DNA of 64,000 bases from Nitrospira sp. Ga0074138 (lineage in GTDB: Bacteria; Nitrospirota; Nitrospiria; Nitrospirales; Nitrospiraceae): the NCBI GenBank assembly GCA_001464735.1, contig LNDU01000062.1, forward strand, positions 1 through 64,000, read 5' to 3'. The notes below the pieces were generated by a model, which did not search any database, was not told the DNA's origin, and saw only the letters and a list, made by a program, of their open reading frames with translations. The position numbers and the translations under genes are program-made. Numbering within the stretch: position 1 is the stretch's first letter; every line of letters starts with the position of its first letter. Below, in pieces: positions 26,101 through 36,883 of this stretch.

Positions 26101-26322
26101 CGGCTGCGAGAAGAGACGCTGGCCACCGAAGGATCTGCCTTCATTCGGCTCCGTGATGACGGCACGATCAGCGACGAGGTGCTGTACTGCTTGGAGCATG
26201 AGTTGGATGTCGAGGCGCTGCGCTTGGGCCATGGTGAACGATGGATGTCTCAACGTGCTGAAGCCGTATGTATGATGGATTTCCAACCGACGCAGGCTCT
26301 GGAATACATGTCCATGGACTGA
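26101..26322 (+). pseudogene. C-terminal remnant resembling a Na+/H+ antiporter cytoplasmic tail
   Basis: Frame 1 translates to LRLREETLATEGSAFIRLRD, then DGTISDEVLYCLEHELDVEA before a stop at 26320-26322. This resembles the conserved tail of NhaP/CPA1-type antiporters (pattern ALIxLRDxGxISDEVL-x-ExxLD). No membrane-domain coding sequence precedes it: an in-frame stop lies close upstream. It is therefore a remnant left by deletion. The surrounding 25848-26380 holds no other supportable gene. Confidence 0.55.
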
Positions 26323-26380
26323 GAAATGGGCGCCAAATGAACGCAGCGTCTTGACCGAGAATGAGAGGAGGAGATTCGCC

Positions 26381-27022
26381 ATGAAGATTGTCCTGATCGG
26401 CGCAACCGGGTTTGTCGGGTCCGCTCTCCTACAGGAGGCGTTGAACCGGGGACATGAGGTCACCGCGCTCGTGCGCGACCCGGAGCAACTCAAGCCGCGC
26501 ACGAAGCTTCATCCGCACAAGGCGGATGTGTACAATGCCGCTGACGTGGCTCGTTTGGTAGTGGGCCATGACGCAGTGATCAGCGCCTTTAACCCGGGAT
26601 GGAGCAGTCCGGACCTCTATACGCTTCAAATCAAGGGAACGAAAGCGATTATTGAGGGGGTCAAGCAGGCCGATATAAGACGTTTGTTGTTCGTGGGGGG
26701 CTCAGGCAGTTTGGAGGTGAGAGTAGGAGTGCAAGGCGTGGATCTTCCCGGATTTCCAGAAGAGTATAAACAAGGTGCATTGGCCACCCGTGAGGCCCTG
26801 AACATGCTTCGCCAAGAAACGCACCTTGATTGGTCCGTTCTGTCTCCGTCCGCTGATCTCTTTTCCGGAGAACGGACCGGACGGTTCCGACTTGGCACTG
26901 ATCAATTGCTGAGAGATGCGAATGGCGAGAGTCGAATCTCTGTGGAGGATTTTGCGTTGGCGATGATTGATGAAGTGGAACATCCGCAGCACCTTCGCCG
27001 ACGTTTCACGGTCGGCTATTGA
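26381..27022 (+). CDS. NAD(P)-dependent epimerase/reductase-like protein
   Basis: The 213-residue protein begins MKIVLIGATGFVGSALLQEA, a GxxGxxG dinucleotide-binding motif of an atypical short-chain dehydrogenase (YwnB/NmrA-like group). RDPEQL follows beta-strand 2 as expected and DAVISAFNPG follows strand 4. No classical Tyr-x3-Lys pair is obvious, so it may be a reductase on an unknown substrate or a redox-sensing protein. ATG 26381 follows AGGAGGAG and is preferred over the codon at 26351. It is followed after 40 bp by a DUF5069 gene on the same strand. Confidence 0.88.
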   Translation: MKIVLIGATGFVGSALLQEALNRGHEVTALVRDPEQLKPRTKLHPHKADVYNAADVARLVVGHDAVISAFNPGWSSPDLYTLQIKGTKAIIEGVKQADIRRLLFVGGSGSLEVRVGVQGVDLPGFPEEYKQGALATREALNMLRQETHLDWSVLSPSADLFSGERTGRFRLGTDQLLRDANGESRISVEDFALAMIDEVEHPQHLRRRFTVGY

Positions 27023-27062
27023 CCCATTACAGGCGGGCAGAAAGTTCACAGGAGGGAACATG

Positions 27063-27524
27063 ATGAACACTGATCTCGAGAAGGTCAAACAGCTAGCGAA
27101 GGATCTCCGCAAGACATACCCACGTAGCCCGCGTGAGAAACTAGGGGGCTACGTGATTGCAGCGCGGTGTGCCGACAAATGCAGGGCATTTCTCCTGAAC
27201 ATGAACGGCGAGTACAACTATTGGCCCTGTTCCCTGGCGAGCCAGTGGTTTGCCTTCACCGGCATCACACCGGAACAATTCAAAGGCGTGGTGGCCACAG
27301 GCGCGGCAGACGACGACATCGCCCGATGGATCACGGAACATTCTCAAGTGAAGGATGCGCACGAGGTGCTGAAATGGAACAACCGGCTGCGCGACATGAG
27401 ACTCAGCGACATGAATCTCCAAGCACAGCAGTATTTGGAAGAATATATCCCCAAGTTTGTGCCCGGGCATCGTCCGGTCTACGTGTGGTTCGACGTGTAC
27501 GATCTGGAAGAAAAGCGGCTCTAA
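27063..27524 (+). CDS. DUF5069 family protein
   Basis: The 153-residue product fits DUF5069: AKDLRKTYPRSPREKLGGYV, AARCADKCRAFL with two Cys, then FAFTGITPEQF and DDDIARWI. The family is common in planctomycetes and other environmental bacteria; no role is known. Two adjacent ATG codons occur (27060 and 27063). The second has the better distance from GGAGGG. It probably forms an operon with the preceding reductase-like gene. Confidence 0.88.
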   Translation: MNTDLEKVKQLAKDLRKTYPRSPREKLGGYVIAARCADKCRAFLLNMNGEYNYWPCSLASQWFAFTGITPEQFKGVVATGAADDDIARWITEHSQVKDAHEVLKWNNRLRDMRLSDMNLQAQQYLEEYIPKFVPGHRPVYVWFDVYDLEEKRL

Positions 27525-27723
27525 TCGGTACGAACATGTTCTCAGCGACGTGTGACAGGGGAATGGAATCGTGACGGTCTAGGAATTCGGCAACCACAAT
27601 GCAGCGATACAAGGCAATCATGTTCGGCCTGCCGATCAACGGGCCGATCTGCGTGACTTCCTGCAAGGATTCGGATCATTTCTTAGCACGTGTGCGGCGG
27701 CCGAGTAGACGCGACGGAGAGCC

Positions 27724-28311
27724 ATGGGCAAGACACGCCTAGAAGCGTTTAGTGATGGTGTCCTGGCCATCATCATCACAATCATGGTGTTGGAAATGAA
27801 GGTGCCACACGGGGCCGAGTTTGCGGCATTGCAGCCGCTGATTCCGGTCTTTCTTAGCTATGTTCTGAGTTTCGTGTATCTCGGTATCTATTGGAACAAC
27901 CATCATCATTTGATCCATGCGGCGCGACACATCAATGGATCCATCATGTGGGCCAATCTCCATCTCTTGTTCTGGCTTTCATTGATCCCATTCACCACCG
28001 GTTGGATGGGCGAGAACCATTTTGAGCCTTGGCCCGTGGCACTGTATGGAGCGGTGTTGTTATTTGCAGGAATCGCCTATTTCGTCCTTACAAGAACCCT
28101 CATCGCTGGGCATGGCAGCGATTCGACTCTTGCGATGTCAATCGGCAGAGACGTGAAGGGCAAACTGTCTCTTGCGGTATATGCGACAGCCATCCCATTA
28201 TCTTTTGCGCAACCTTGGATCGCCTGTGCCCTCTATGTGCTGGTTGCCATCATGTGGCTGGTGCCAGACCGCCGAATTGAACACCCACTGACTCATAGAA
28301 AGGTCACTTAG
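27724..28311 (+). CDS. TMEM175-family (DUF1211) potassium channel-like membrane protein
   Basis: The 195-residue protein carries the family signature in its first helix (RLEAFSDGVLAIIITIMVLE) and about five further hydrophobic segments. A His-rich NNHHHLIHAARHINGS lies between helices 2 and 3. Bacterial TMEM175 proteins form tetrameric K+ leak channels in which the first helix lines the pore. The C-terminus DRRIEHPLTHRK is cytosolic by the positive-inside rule. ATG 27724 has GGAGAG upstream. It stands alone at the end of a plus-strand run. Confidence 0.92.
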   Translation: MGKTRLEAFSDGVLAIIITIMVLEMKVPHGAEFAALQPLIPVFLSYVLSFVYLGIYWNNHHHLIHAARHINGSIMWANLHLLFWLSLIPFTTGWMGENHFEPWPVALYGAVLLFAGIAYFVLTRTLIAGHGSDSTLAMSIGRDVKGKLSLAVYATAIPLSFAQPWIACALYVLVAIMWLVPDRRIEHPLTHRKVT

Positions 28312-29146
28312 GTTCTAACTCAAAGTACAACACTGCAAGCGCGGATGGCCTACGGTGTTGCCGATGGGCGTGACACGTTGGGTGTCGGCTGTCTGAGAGA
28401 CATTTTCTTCATGTTCTTGCGTGCCTCTTGGGTTGAGCGCCCAACGCGGTGAGCCGCGAGATTGCCGTATCACGGTCGCCCGTCCGCCGCTTTCTCCTAC
28501 CGGTCTGCTTCATAGTGCCTCCGCTCGTGCTGAGTGGCCCGTCGTGCGGAACTCAGACGGGTCCGGGGTGGGCGCTCAGCAAATGCCACCAGCAGGAGCT
28601 TCCGCCGGTTGGACATGCGAGCAGTACGAACCGTTCTTCATCATGTGAGTGGTCGGGGTCTGCCATCAAGAGGTTGAGGCTTCGTCAAAGGTCGTTGGGT
28701 CCCATTCGAAGATGTAACCCACGCTTCCCCTACACGCGATAGAGCATCCCCTCGTCCGATGCGTCCCACTCTGAAGTCTGCTGCGGACTCCCTATGCCGC
28801 ACATCACGGTATGACTCACTGCGCCAGGGAAGGACAAGTCTACTGACAAAACCAGCACTTATTCAAGAACAAGAGAGAAGTTGGGCCGGATCTTGAATCG
28901 TGCCTGGCATAGGCACACTGGGTCGTTCGTGCGAATCACTGCTTCAGCAGACGTTCTGTTCACCAGCCACGCTTCTCGTGATTGCACCGTACGGTGGGGG
29001 GCAACTTTCAATGGAGCGTTTCGTCCACTGCAAGGCGTGATCAATGGGCAGTGCTCATCTCGGAGGCTCTGGTGCAGAGAGAAGTCCACTCCAATCGGTT
29101 CTGTGGTTAAAGAAAAGAAGACAGGTCGAGTAAACGACGAGTACAC
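28312..29146. other. 835-bp stretch without a supportable gene
   Basis: Short open frames exist on both strands but none shows family resemblance. One (GTG 28449) begins with a hydrophobic stretch resembling a lipoprotein signal, yet has no ribosome site and turns into Arg-rich translation typical of non-coding DNA. The segment lies next to the duplicated HEAT-gene end, so it may be debris from an insertion. Confidence 0.5.
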
Positions 29147-30229
29147 TCAGCTATATTGATCCCACGTGTCGCACTGTTTGATGGACCAGAAGACGGCTTC
29201 CTTGAGCTTCTTGAGGATCACGTTGTCGGGATCACGGATGGCCTGCAGCTTCTTGTCCAGATCGTAGAGAGGCTGTATGGCACGCTTATCCGGTATCTTG
29301 CCGAGTGCCCAGGCCACCTCCGTGAGGACGGTCCAATCCGTCTTTGAATCTTGAAGTTTTGCCAGCAACGGAAGCACCACCGACGCATCGCCTGCAATCC
29401 CTCCGATCTGCCCCAGCCCTTTGGCGGCAGCCGCCTGGATTTCTGTTTGAGGCGAGGTATTCATCAAGTCGACGAGCAACGGAATGCCGTCTCTGCCGAG
29501 ATTGCCCATGGAAAGAATGGCCTGTTTGGCCAGATCTCTATTTTTCAGCGCTTCTTTCAATTTGGGCAGGGCTTCGTCAGCCTGCATCTCACCAAGCAAA
29601 GACATGATTTTGATCTTCCTGGCCTGACTGACATCCGGGGAGTCGAGCATGTTGAGGAGCCGATCGGCATGGCCCCATTCCGCCGCGAGAAGGAGTGGAA
29701 AATCATACGTAGCGAGCGCTTCCTGCAACTTGGTCATCGCATACAGGCCGGGATCAGCGACTTGGGCCGCCTGTGCGGCCGCCACGGCATCCTCGAACTC
29801 TGTGCGTACTTCTTTCTGCCATTTGATCTTCATTCCACCAAGTAGGTAGGTCAGCTGGCAGGCAGGCCCCTTCCAGAGGCGAGATGGCGCATCGGGCAGG
29901 TCGGCATCCCCCCCCGTTGCCGTCGTGCCTTCCCACGTTTTACGTTGTTCGCATTTCACGCGAAAGACCACATCATGAGGGGTGGCCGGATCGCGAACGA
30001 CTGCGTAGCCGACTTCCTTTAGGCGTTGAGCAACGACCTCGGCTAATGTGCCAGCACCCACCCCGCCCTTATCTGTGATGGTGAGGACGTCGACTAACAC
30101 GGTCTGAATCCTTTCCAGCTGAGCCTTTTGCTCTGGGGTAAAGTATTCACGGTAGGCAGAGGCAGATGAGGGCGTCAGGCTCAGAACGAGACAGAGTGCG
30201 AGGGTCGATAAGGCCGATTGTTTTCGCAT
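29147..30229 (-). CDS. Secreted HEAT-repeat protein
   Basis: The 360-residue protein has a clear signal peptide (MRKQSALSTLALCLVLSLTP, then an SSASA cleavage site). Next comes a 130-residue domain with VLVDVLTITDKGGVGAGTLA and a C-rich pair (KCEQRKTW and GPACQLTYL). HEAT-like repeats from about 175 to 345 follow, seen in ADRLLNMLDSPD, ALPKLKEALKNRD, GIPLLVDLMNTS and VVLPLLAKLQDSK. A periplasmic scaffold or binding role is likely. ATG 30229 is chosen for the signal peptide and the GGGGGAG ribosome site; the longer frame to 30463 would run into the atp promoter. Its 3' end is repeated at 22826-23057. The gene is divergent from atpH. Confidence 0.85.
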   Translation of the reverse strand: MRKQSALSTLALCLVLSLTPSSASAYREYFTPEQKAQLERIQTVLVDVLTITDKGGVGAGTLAEVVAQRLKEVGYAVVRDPATPHDVVFRVKCEQRKTWEGTTATGGDADLPDAPSRLWKGPACQLTYLLGGMKIKWQKEVRTEFEDAVAAAQAAQVADPGLYAMTKLQEALATYDFPLLLAAEWGHADRLLNMLDSPDVSQARKIKIMSLLGEMQADEALPKLKEALKNRDLAKQAILSMGNLGRDGIPLLVDLMNTSPQTEIQAAAAKGLGQIGGIAGDASVVLPLLAKLQDSKTDWTVLTEVAWALGKIPDKRAIQPLYDLDKKLQAIRDPDNVILKKLKEAVFWSIKQCDTWDQYS

Positions 30230-30378
30230 GACTCGTCTCCCCCCTCTCGTTATCGAATCCAGGTGTGAGTGGGATTGCCTGAGGAACCGGGCGTACGCTG
30301 CCGATCGACTCCCAGTATACACCGTATTCCTCGCCTGACTGTGTTGACGAGCAACTTGCCAACCGTGCCTGTAGCGTA

Positions 30379-30408
30379 TTGACAGCTCATAGGTCTCAGT
30401 GCTAATTT
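30379..30408 (+). promoter_or_regulatory. Candidate sigma-70 promoter of the atp operon
   Basis: TTGACA at 30379-30384, an 18-base spacer and TAATTT at 30403-30408 lie about 70 bp before atpH in the divergent region with the HEAT-repeat gene. The boxes fit the housekeeping consensus well; no operator was recognised. Confidence 0.55.
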
Positions 30409-30477
30409 TCGCGCTCTGCTTCGTGCCTCGCACGAAATCTTTAGGTTTGTCAAAATAACGCATGTGGATGCTAAACG

Positions 30478-31017
30478 GTGATTAAGACAACAGTTGCGCG
30501 ACGTTACGCCCAGGCCCTCTTCGAGCTCCTCGATCACTCAACCATCGAAGCCACTCGGGGAACACTCACTGACCTCGGGCAGTCCCTGAAGGAATCCGCC
30601 CATCTTCGTCATGTGGTGGCCTCACCTGCGTTCGGGGTGGAGGAGAAAATTGCCGTCCTGACCGAACTCGGCGAGAAGCTGGGGTGCCCTCCAGCCGGTA
30701 AAGCCTTTCTGGGCCAATTGGTGAAGAAGAATCGGGTGGGGTTTCTTCCGGAAATCGCCGACGCATTCGGCAAGTTGGTTGATCAATTAAAGCGGACGCA
30801 GCCGGTGACCGTGTCTTCCGCGACGGCTCTTCCGCCGGCGGAACAAGATCGAATCAGGACGCGCCTCCGCGACACGCTGAAGCGCGAAGTCGATGTCACA
30901 TTTCAGACCGATGCCAGTCACCTCGCCGGCTTGCAGATTCGTATCGGCAGCAAGGTAGTCGACAGCACCGTCCAAGGTCGCTTGCGCGACTTGCAAGTCC
31001 TGTTGACGAGAGAATAA
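30478..31017 (+). CDS. atpH: ATP synthase F1 subunit delta
   Basis: The 179-residue delta subunit (OSCP-like) opens with VARRYAQALFELL, the hallmark of the N-terminal helical bundle, and ends with HLAGLQIRIGSKVVDSTVQGRL, the C-terminal domain that clamps the peripheral stalk to F1. The GTG at 30478 directly follows an in-frame TAA and has only a weak ribosome site, but no other start fits. It is the first gene of atpHAGDC; the F0 genes atpB, atpE and atpF are not in this window, so the synthase genes are split. Confidence 0.95.
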   Translation: MIKTTVARRYAQALFELLDHSTIEATRGTLTDLGQSLKESAHLRHVVASPAFGVEEKIAVLTELGEKLGCPPAGKAFLGQLVKKNRVGFLPEIADAFGKLVDQLKRTQPVTVSSATALPPAEQDRIRTRLRDTLKREVDVTFQTDASHLAGLQIRIGSKVVDSTVQGRLRDLQVLLTRE

Positions 31018-31026
31018 GGAGTAGCC

Positions 31027-32547
31027 ATGCAGATCAGGGCAGAAGAAATCAGTGCGATCATTAAAGAGAAGATCAAAGGCTTCGACAAGCAGGTCGATGT
31101 CAAGGAAACGGGGTCCGTCATCCAGGTCGGCGACGGCATCGCCAAGGTCTATGGCCTCGACGGAGCCATGGCCGGTGAGATGCTTGAATTCCCAGGCGGA
31201 CTCTATGGCATTGCGTTGAACCTGGAAGAAGACAATGTCGGGGCCGTGTTAATGGGCGACTCTGTCGGGGTCAAAGAAGGCGATCCGGTCAAGCGCACCG
31301 GCCGCATCGCGGAAATTCCGGTGGGTGACGCGTTGATCGGCCGTGTGGTGAACGCGATCGGCCAGCCGATCGACGGCAAGGGCGCCATCAAGTCCTCGCT
31401 GTCTTCGCGCATCGAAATGGTCGCTCCTGGCGTGAATACCCGCCAATCGGTGCGGGAGCCGTTGCAGACGGGCATCAAGGCCATCGATGCCATGATCCCC
31501 ATCGGGCGCGGACAGCGCGAGCTGATCATCGGAGACCGCCAGACCGGCAAGACGGCCATCGCGGTCGATACGATCATCAATCAAAAGGGCCTGAATGTGT
31601 TCTGCATTTACGTCGCCATCGGCCAGAAACGATCGACCGTCGCGCGTGTCGTCAAGACCCTCGAAGAGAGTCATGCGATGGAATACAGCATGGTCGTGTC
31701 GGCCAGCGCCAGCGATCCTGCTCCCATGCAGTTCTTGGCGCCCTTCGCCGGCGCCGCGATCGGCGAATATTTCCGCGATAACGGGAAGCATGCGTTGATT
31801 GTCTATGACGATCTATCCAAGCACGCGGTCGCCTATCGGGAATTGTCCTTGTTGCTCCGCAGACCGCCTGGCCGCGAAGCCTATCCCGGCGACGTGTTCT
31901 ATCTCCATTCTCGGTTGTTGGAGCGGGCGGCAAAACTGAGCGAGAAGCTCGGCGGAGGCAGTCTGACCGCGTTGCCGATCATCGAAACCCAGGCCGGCGA
32001 CGTGTCGGCCTACATCCCGACCAACGTAATTTCAATCACGGACGGCCAGATCTATCTCGGCAGCGATCTGTTCTATTCAGGAATTCGTCCCGCCATCAAC
32101 GTCGGTCTTTCGGTGTCCCGTGTCGGCGGATCGGCGCAGATCAAGACAATGAAGCAAGTGGCCGGTACGCTCCGATTGGACCTCGCGCAATATCGCGAGA
32201 TGGCAGCGTTCGCCCAGTTCGGCAGCGAACTCGACAAGGCCACGCAAATGCAGCTGGCGCGTGGCGTGCGCATGGTGGAGCTGTTGAAGCAAGGGCAGTA
32301 CAAGCCGATGCCGGTCGCCGATCAAGTGCTCTCGATCTATGCGGGTGTCAACGGATTTCTCGACGATGTGCCTGTCGACAAGGTGCAGCAGTTCGAAGCG
32401 GACTTCCTGCGCTATGTTCAGCAGAACCATGCTGAACTCAAGAAGGAAATCGCCAGTATCGGCAAGATTGACGACAAGGTTGGCGGTCGCTTGAAGGAGA
32501 TCATCACGGCCTTCAAGCAGAAGATGGGGTACGGAGCGAAAGCGTAA
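31027..32547 (+). CDS. atpA: ATP synthase F1 subunit alpha
   Basis: The 506-residue alpha subunit has the N-terminal beta-barrel ([20 protein letters not shown]), Walker A GDRQTGKT at about 169-176, and the conserved [16 protein letters not shown]. The arginine-finger region lies in the [17 protein letters not shown] block. Length and motifs are canonical. It forms the non-catalytic nucleotide sites of the F1 hexamer at the inner membrane. ATG 31027 follows AAGGAG, nine bases after the atpH stop, so the two are probably co-translated. Confidence 0.97.
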   Translation: MQIRAEEISAIIKEKIKGFDKQVDVKETGSVIQVGDGIAKVYGLDGAMAGEMLEFPGGLYGIALNLEEDNVGAVLMGDSVGVKEGDPVKRTGRIAEIPVGDALIGRVVNAIGQPIDGKGAIKSSLSSRIEMVAPGVNTRQSVREPLQTGIKAIDAMIPIGRGQRELIIGDRQTGKTAIAVDTIINQKGLNVFCIYVAIGQKRSTVARVVKTLEESHAMEYSMVVSASASDPAPMQFLAPFAGAAIGEYFRDNGKHALIVYDDLSKHAVAYRELSLLLRRPPGREAYPGDVFYLHSRLLERAAKLSEKLGGGSLTALPIIETQAGDVSAYIPTNVISITDGQIYLGSDLFYSGIRPAINVGLSVSRVGGSAQIKTMKQVAGTLRLDLAQYREMAAFAQFGSELDKATQMQLARGVRMVELLKQGQYKPMPVADQVLSIYAGVNGFLDDVPVDKVQQFEADFLRYVQQNHAELKKEIASIGKIDDKVGGRLKEIITAFKQKMGYGAKA

Positions 32548-32650
32548 GCACAAGACTGAGTATGGAGGACTCAGGGCGGAGGCGGACGGCAGGGTGCCGG
32601 ATCTGCAACCTCATTCCTCAGCACTCAGTTCACAGCCCTGATGGAAGACA

Positions 32651-33529
32651 ATGCCAAGTTTACAAAGTTTGCGCCGCAAGATCGCGGCGTTTAAGAATAC
32701 CCAGAAAATCACCAAGGCCATGAAGATGGTGGCGGCGGCGAAGCTCAAACGCTCGCAGGACCGTATACTGGCCGCTCGTCCCTATGCCCACAAGATGCGC
32801 GGGGTTCTGAGCAATCTGAGCCGGCGCGTCAACCGCTCTGCCCATCCGCTCCTCCAGAAGCGCGAGGTGAAAAAGATCGAGGTTCTCGTGATCACCAGCG
32901 ATCGAGGGCTCTGTGGAGGATTCAACGGCAATATCGCACGGAAGAGCGCTGAGTTTGTGCGGCAGTGCGAGGCCCAAGGGTTGACGGTGGGTCTGAGCAT
33001 CGTCGGTCGAAAGGGCCGCGACTATTTCCGTCGCCGCTCGTGGCCGATTCGGCAGGAATGGACCGGTGTGTTCGACAAGCTCAGCTTCGAACATGCCCTC
33101 GATATCGGCGGCGACCTGACCGACAACTTCGTGAAGGGCTCATTCGACGAGCTTCACGTGGTGTACAACGAATTCAAGTCGGCCATTCAGCAGCGTGTGA
33201 TCGTGGAGAAGCTGTTTCCGGTGGATGCGGCGACTGAGTTCAGCGCGGCTCCGGCTGAGGGCGTTGCGTCAGGAGCCTACCTCTACGAGCCGGATGAAGC
33301 TGCGCTGCTGAGTGCGCTCGTGCCGAAACATTTCCAGGTACAGGCCTATCGAATCCTGTTGGAATCAGCGGCTGCTGAACACGGCGCCCGGATGGCCGCC
33401 ATGGATGGGGCGACACGCAACGCCGGCCAGCTCATTAAGAAGGTCACGCTCTATTACAACAAGACCAGACAGGCGGCGATCACCAAGGAACTGATGGACA
33501 TCGTCGGCGGCGCGGAAGCTCTTAAATAG
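32651..33529 (+). CDS. atpG: ATP synthase F1 subunit gamma
   Basis: The 292-residue gamma subunit shows both coiled-coil ends of the central rotor shaft: LRRKIAAFKNTQKITKAMKM at the N-terminus and MDGATRNAGQLIKKVTLYYN towards the C-terminus. The Rossmann-like middle contains ITSDRGLCGGFNGN. It connects the catalytic hexamer to the membrane ring. A GGAAG site precedes ATG 32651. It is separated from atpA by a 103-bp spacer containing ACTGAGT/ACTCAG inverted repeats. That is unusually long for an atp operon. Confidence 0.97.
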   Translation: MPSLQSLRRKIAAFKNTQKITKAMKMVAAAKLKRSQDRILAARPYAHKMRGVLSNLSRRVNRSAHPLLQKREVKKIEVLVITSDRGLCGGFNGNIARKSAEFVRQCEAQGLTVGLSIVGRKGRDYFRRRSWPIRQEWTGVFDKLSFEHALDIGGDLTDNFVKGSFDELHVVYNEFKSAIQQRVIVEKLFPVDAATEFSAAPAEGVASGAYLYEPDEAALLSALVPKHFQVQAYRILLESAAAEHGARMAAMDGATRNAGQLIKKVTLYYNKTRQAAITKELMDIVGGAEALK

Positions 33530-33533
33530 GACA

Positions 33534-35076
<1,543 letters not shown>

Positions 35077-35103
35077 GGAGGCGGATGAACCAAGCATCCT
35101 CCT

Positions 35104-35150
35104 TGCTCGCGCAACGCGCGGTCTCGGAAGACCCTCGTTGCATGCGCGCA
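35104..35150 (+). promoter_or_regulatory. Palindromic hairpin in the atpD-atpC spacer
   Basis: GCAACG (35111-35116) pairs with CGTTGC (35136-35141), and inside it GGTCT (35120-35124) pairs with AGACC (35129-35133) around a CGGA loop; GC-rich arms extend the stem imperfectly. There is no T-run. This may be a dispersed palindromic repeat unit or an mRNA stability element. Confidence 0.55.
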
Positions 35151-35204
35151 GTAGAGGTGGCCTCGCTTCCCCGCCTGTAGGGGGAAGGTAAAGGAAAAGA
35201 AAGA

Positions 35205-35627
35205 ATGGCTGGAAAGTTTCTCTTAGAAGTTGTCACGCCGGAGAAGCAGCTGCTGAGTCAGCAGGTGGATGAAGTCATTGCCCCTGGGTCGGAAGGTGAG
35301 TTTGGGGTACTCCCTGGACACTGTCATTTCCTGTCGACCCTTCGCATCGGCGAACTTCGTTATCGTGTTGATAGTCAGATCCATTCCATGGCCATTCTGT
35401 GGGGCTTTGCCGAAGTCACTCCCACCAAAGTCACCATCATGGCCGAAATTGCGGAACAGGCGGAAGACATTGACGTGGAGCGGGCCACTGCCAAAGTTGC
35501 TGAAGCGGAGCGACGCCTTCAAGCGGGCGGCTTGCCGTCGGAAGTGAAAGACGCCCAGATCAGCCTGGAAAAGGCTCGGCTTCGAAAAAAGATTGCCGAG
35601 CGTACAAGAAAGACCGGCCACGCCTAG
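35205..35627 (+). CDS. atpC: ATP synthase F1 subunit epsilon
   Basis: The 140-residue epsilon subunit begins with the beta-sandwich (FLLEVVTPEKQLLSQQVDEV, PGSEGEFGVLPGHCHFL). The C-terminal two-helix hairpin runs from about 88 to 135 (VERATAKVAEAERRL, then QISLEKARLRKKIAERTRK) and inhibits ATP hydrolysis in many bacteria. ATG 35205 is preceded by AAGG-rich sequence. It ends the atp gene run; a strong stem follows at 35705-35733. Confidence 0.95.
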   Translation: MAGKFLLEVVTPEKQLLSQQVDEVIAPGSEGEFGVLPGHCHFLSTLRIGELRYRVDSQIHSMAILWGFAEVTPTKVTIMAEIAEQAEDIDVERATAKVAEAERRLQAGGLPSEVKDAQISLEKARLRKKIAERTRKTGHA

Positions 35628-35704
35628 AACTCTCTACGTCCTTTCAGAACCGTCGATTAGCCAACGCTATAGAGTAACGTTTATCTGGCGTGTCACCCCG
35701 TCTG

Positions 35705-35733
35705 ACCGGCAAAGACGAGATTGCTTTGCCGGT
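35705..35733. terminator. Stem-loop between atpC and the convergent DUF3365 gene
   Basis: ACCGGCAAAG and CTTTGCCGGT form a perfect 10-bp stem with a 9-base loop, located about 80 bp after atpC and 85 bp after the end of the convergent gene. It lacks a marked T-run, so it may act in both directions as a weak or factor-assisted terminator. Confidence 0.6.
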
Positions 35734-35817
35734 TGAGAATTCGGGAGCCGAGTCAGACGCTTTCCCGAACACCGCTATGGCTTCAATGGCCGGCGCCGAT
35801 TCAATGCCACTGGTCGG

Positions 35818-36414
35818 TTACTGCCCTAGCTGAATACTGATCACGATCGCGCCCATGACATCATTGAGCTTGAAGTCACGCTTCGGGCTGTCAGGATGAG
35901 CATTGTGGCAGCCGAGACATGCCTGGGTAACGGCCAGATCGGCATACACCGCTTCGAAATAACGGGTATTGCCGACCTTCGTGATTCCGGTGTAGGGGCG
36001 GTCGGGTTGAGTCAGGATGGTACCGAGCCCAATACTCTGGAGTGGGTTCGTTGGGATGTTACGCTTGTTGATCGGCCATAAGCTGATCAGCCGGTACTGC
36101 ATCCCTAGGCCTTTCTTGCCGACATGTCGTCCGGATTCCATCAGGAATTGGGCCGGCAAGGGCAACGTATTCATTTCCTGCCAATTTTCCGATGCGACGA
36201 CAATCCCTTTCGCTTGCATGCGCTCCACGACATGCCTGGTATACAAGTCTCGATCAGCTTCGATGACAGCGTGGATGTAATCGGCTACCGTGTCTATCGG
36301 TAGGCTGACTGAAGTGGTCTCAGGCAAGGTGCGACTCGGCCACAGGACCGTCGCGATTCCCATTGCAGATCCCAGCAGAGCAGCTCCCCATAGTAATTTT
36401 TTGGAGGATGTCAT
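35818..36414 (-). CDS. DUF3365 (Tll0287-like) single-haem protein
   Basis: The 198-residue protein has an N-terminal membrane anchor or signal (LLWGAALLGSAMGIATVLW), a Tll0287-like domain (YFEAVYADLAVTQACLGCHN) and one CxxCH haem c site at CLGCH. It would be exported by Sec and carry covalent haem in the periplasm. Members act as haem sensors or small electron carriers. ATG 36414 is fixed by a perfect AGGAGG site; the codon at 36435 is unused. It lies convergent to the atp operon and transcribes independently. In a respiratory nitrifier an electron-transfer or redox-sensing role is plausible. Confidence 0.88.
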   Translation of the reverse strand: MTSSKKLLWGAALLGSAMGIATVLWPSRTLPETTSVSLPIDTVADYIHAVIEADRDLYTRHVVERMQAKGIVVASENWQEMNTLPLPAQFLMESGRHVGKKGLGMQYRLISLWPINKRNIPTNPLQSIGLGTILTQPDRPYTGITKVGNTRYFEAVYADLAVTQACLGCHNAHPDSPKRDFKLNDVMGAIVISIQLGQ

Positions 36415-36883
36415 GGATGCCTCCTGGTTGTGCACGCGGATGGATCGCCTGATCGGTCACACCTCGCGAGCAGATGAATTGCGCGGCAGTTGAAGATGAG
36501 AGATCGTTGTGTTAGCAGGCGTACCAAAGCCGGAGCTGGATCATTTTGCAAAATACCGTGAGCGGATTGGAATAGTTTGGCGGAACGACGGGAAGCGATT
36601 AGGAGGCGGGTGTCACCGGTGGCCTTCTCGAAGCGGAGCCAATTGTGGGAAGGTACCGACGACATGGTCCCATTCCCTCACTCGCATGAAATGACGCGTC
36701 CGCACGATCATACGATAGGTGAGCATACTCTCAACTATACAGGTTGTCCAATCACCGTCTCTCATGGTAATCCGCAAGAAGAGAGATGGAAGAAAAGCCA
36801 TCCGCGCGGCGCCAGTGGAAAAACCACGGCATCCGTGTGCTTTGGTATGACGCCTACTCTGGCGAGCCTGCTATTGTCCCACT
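36415..36883. other. About 470 bp with no supportable gene
   Basis: Open frames on both strands are short, lack ribosome sites and show no family resemblance. The right end must contain the end of the Anbu operon transcript and the left end the promoter of the DUF3365 gene; neither signal is clear. Confidence 0.5.

Noticed and set aside
28449..28742. 97-codon frame with a hydrophobic, lipoprotein-like start
   Set aside because: It has a GTG start without a ribosome site, and translation soon becomes Arg/Ser-rich with no family resemblance; likely chance.
28881..29159. Overlapping open frames on both strands upstream of the HEAT gene end
   Set aside because: Neither strand shows codon bias, a ribosome site or a recognisable domain; the region is probably insertion debris.
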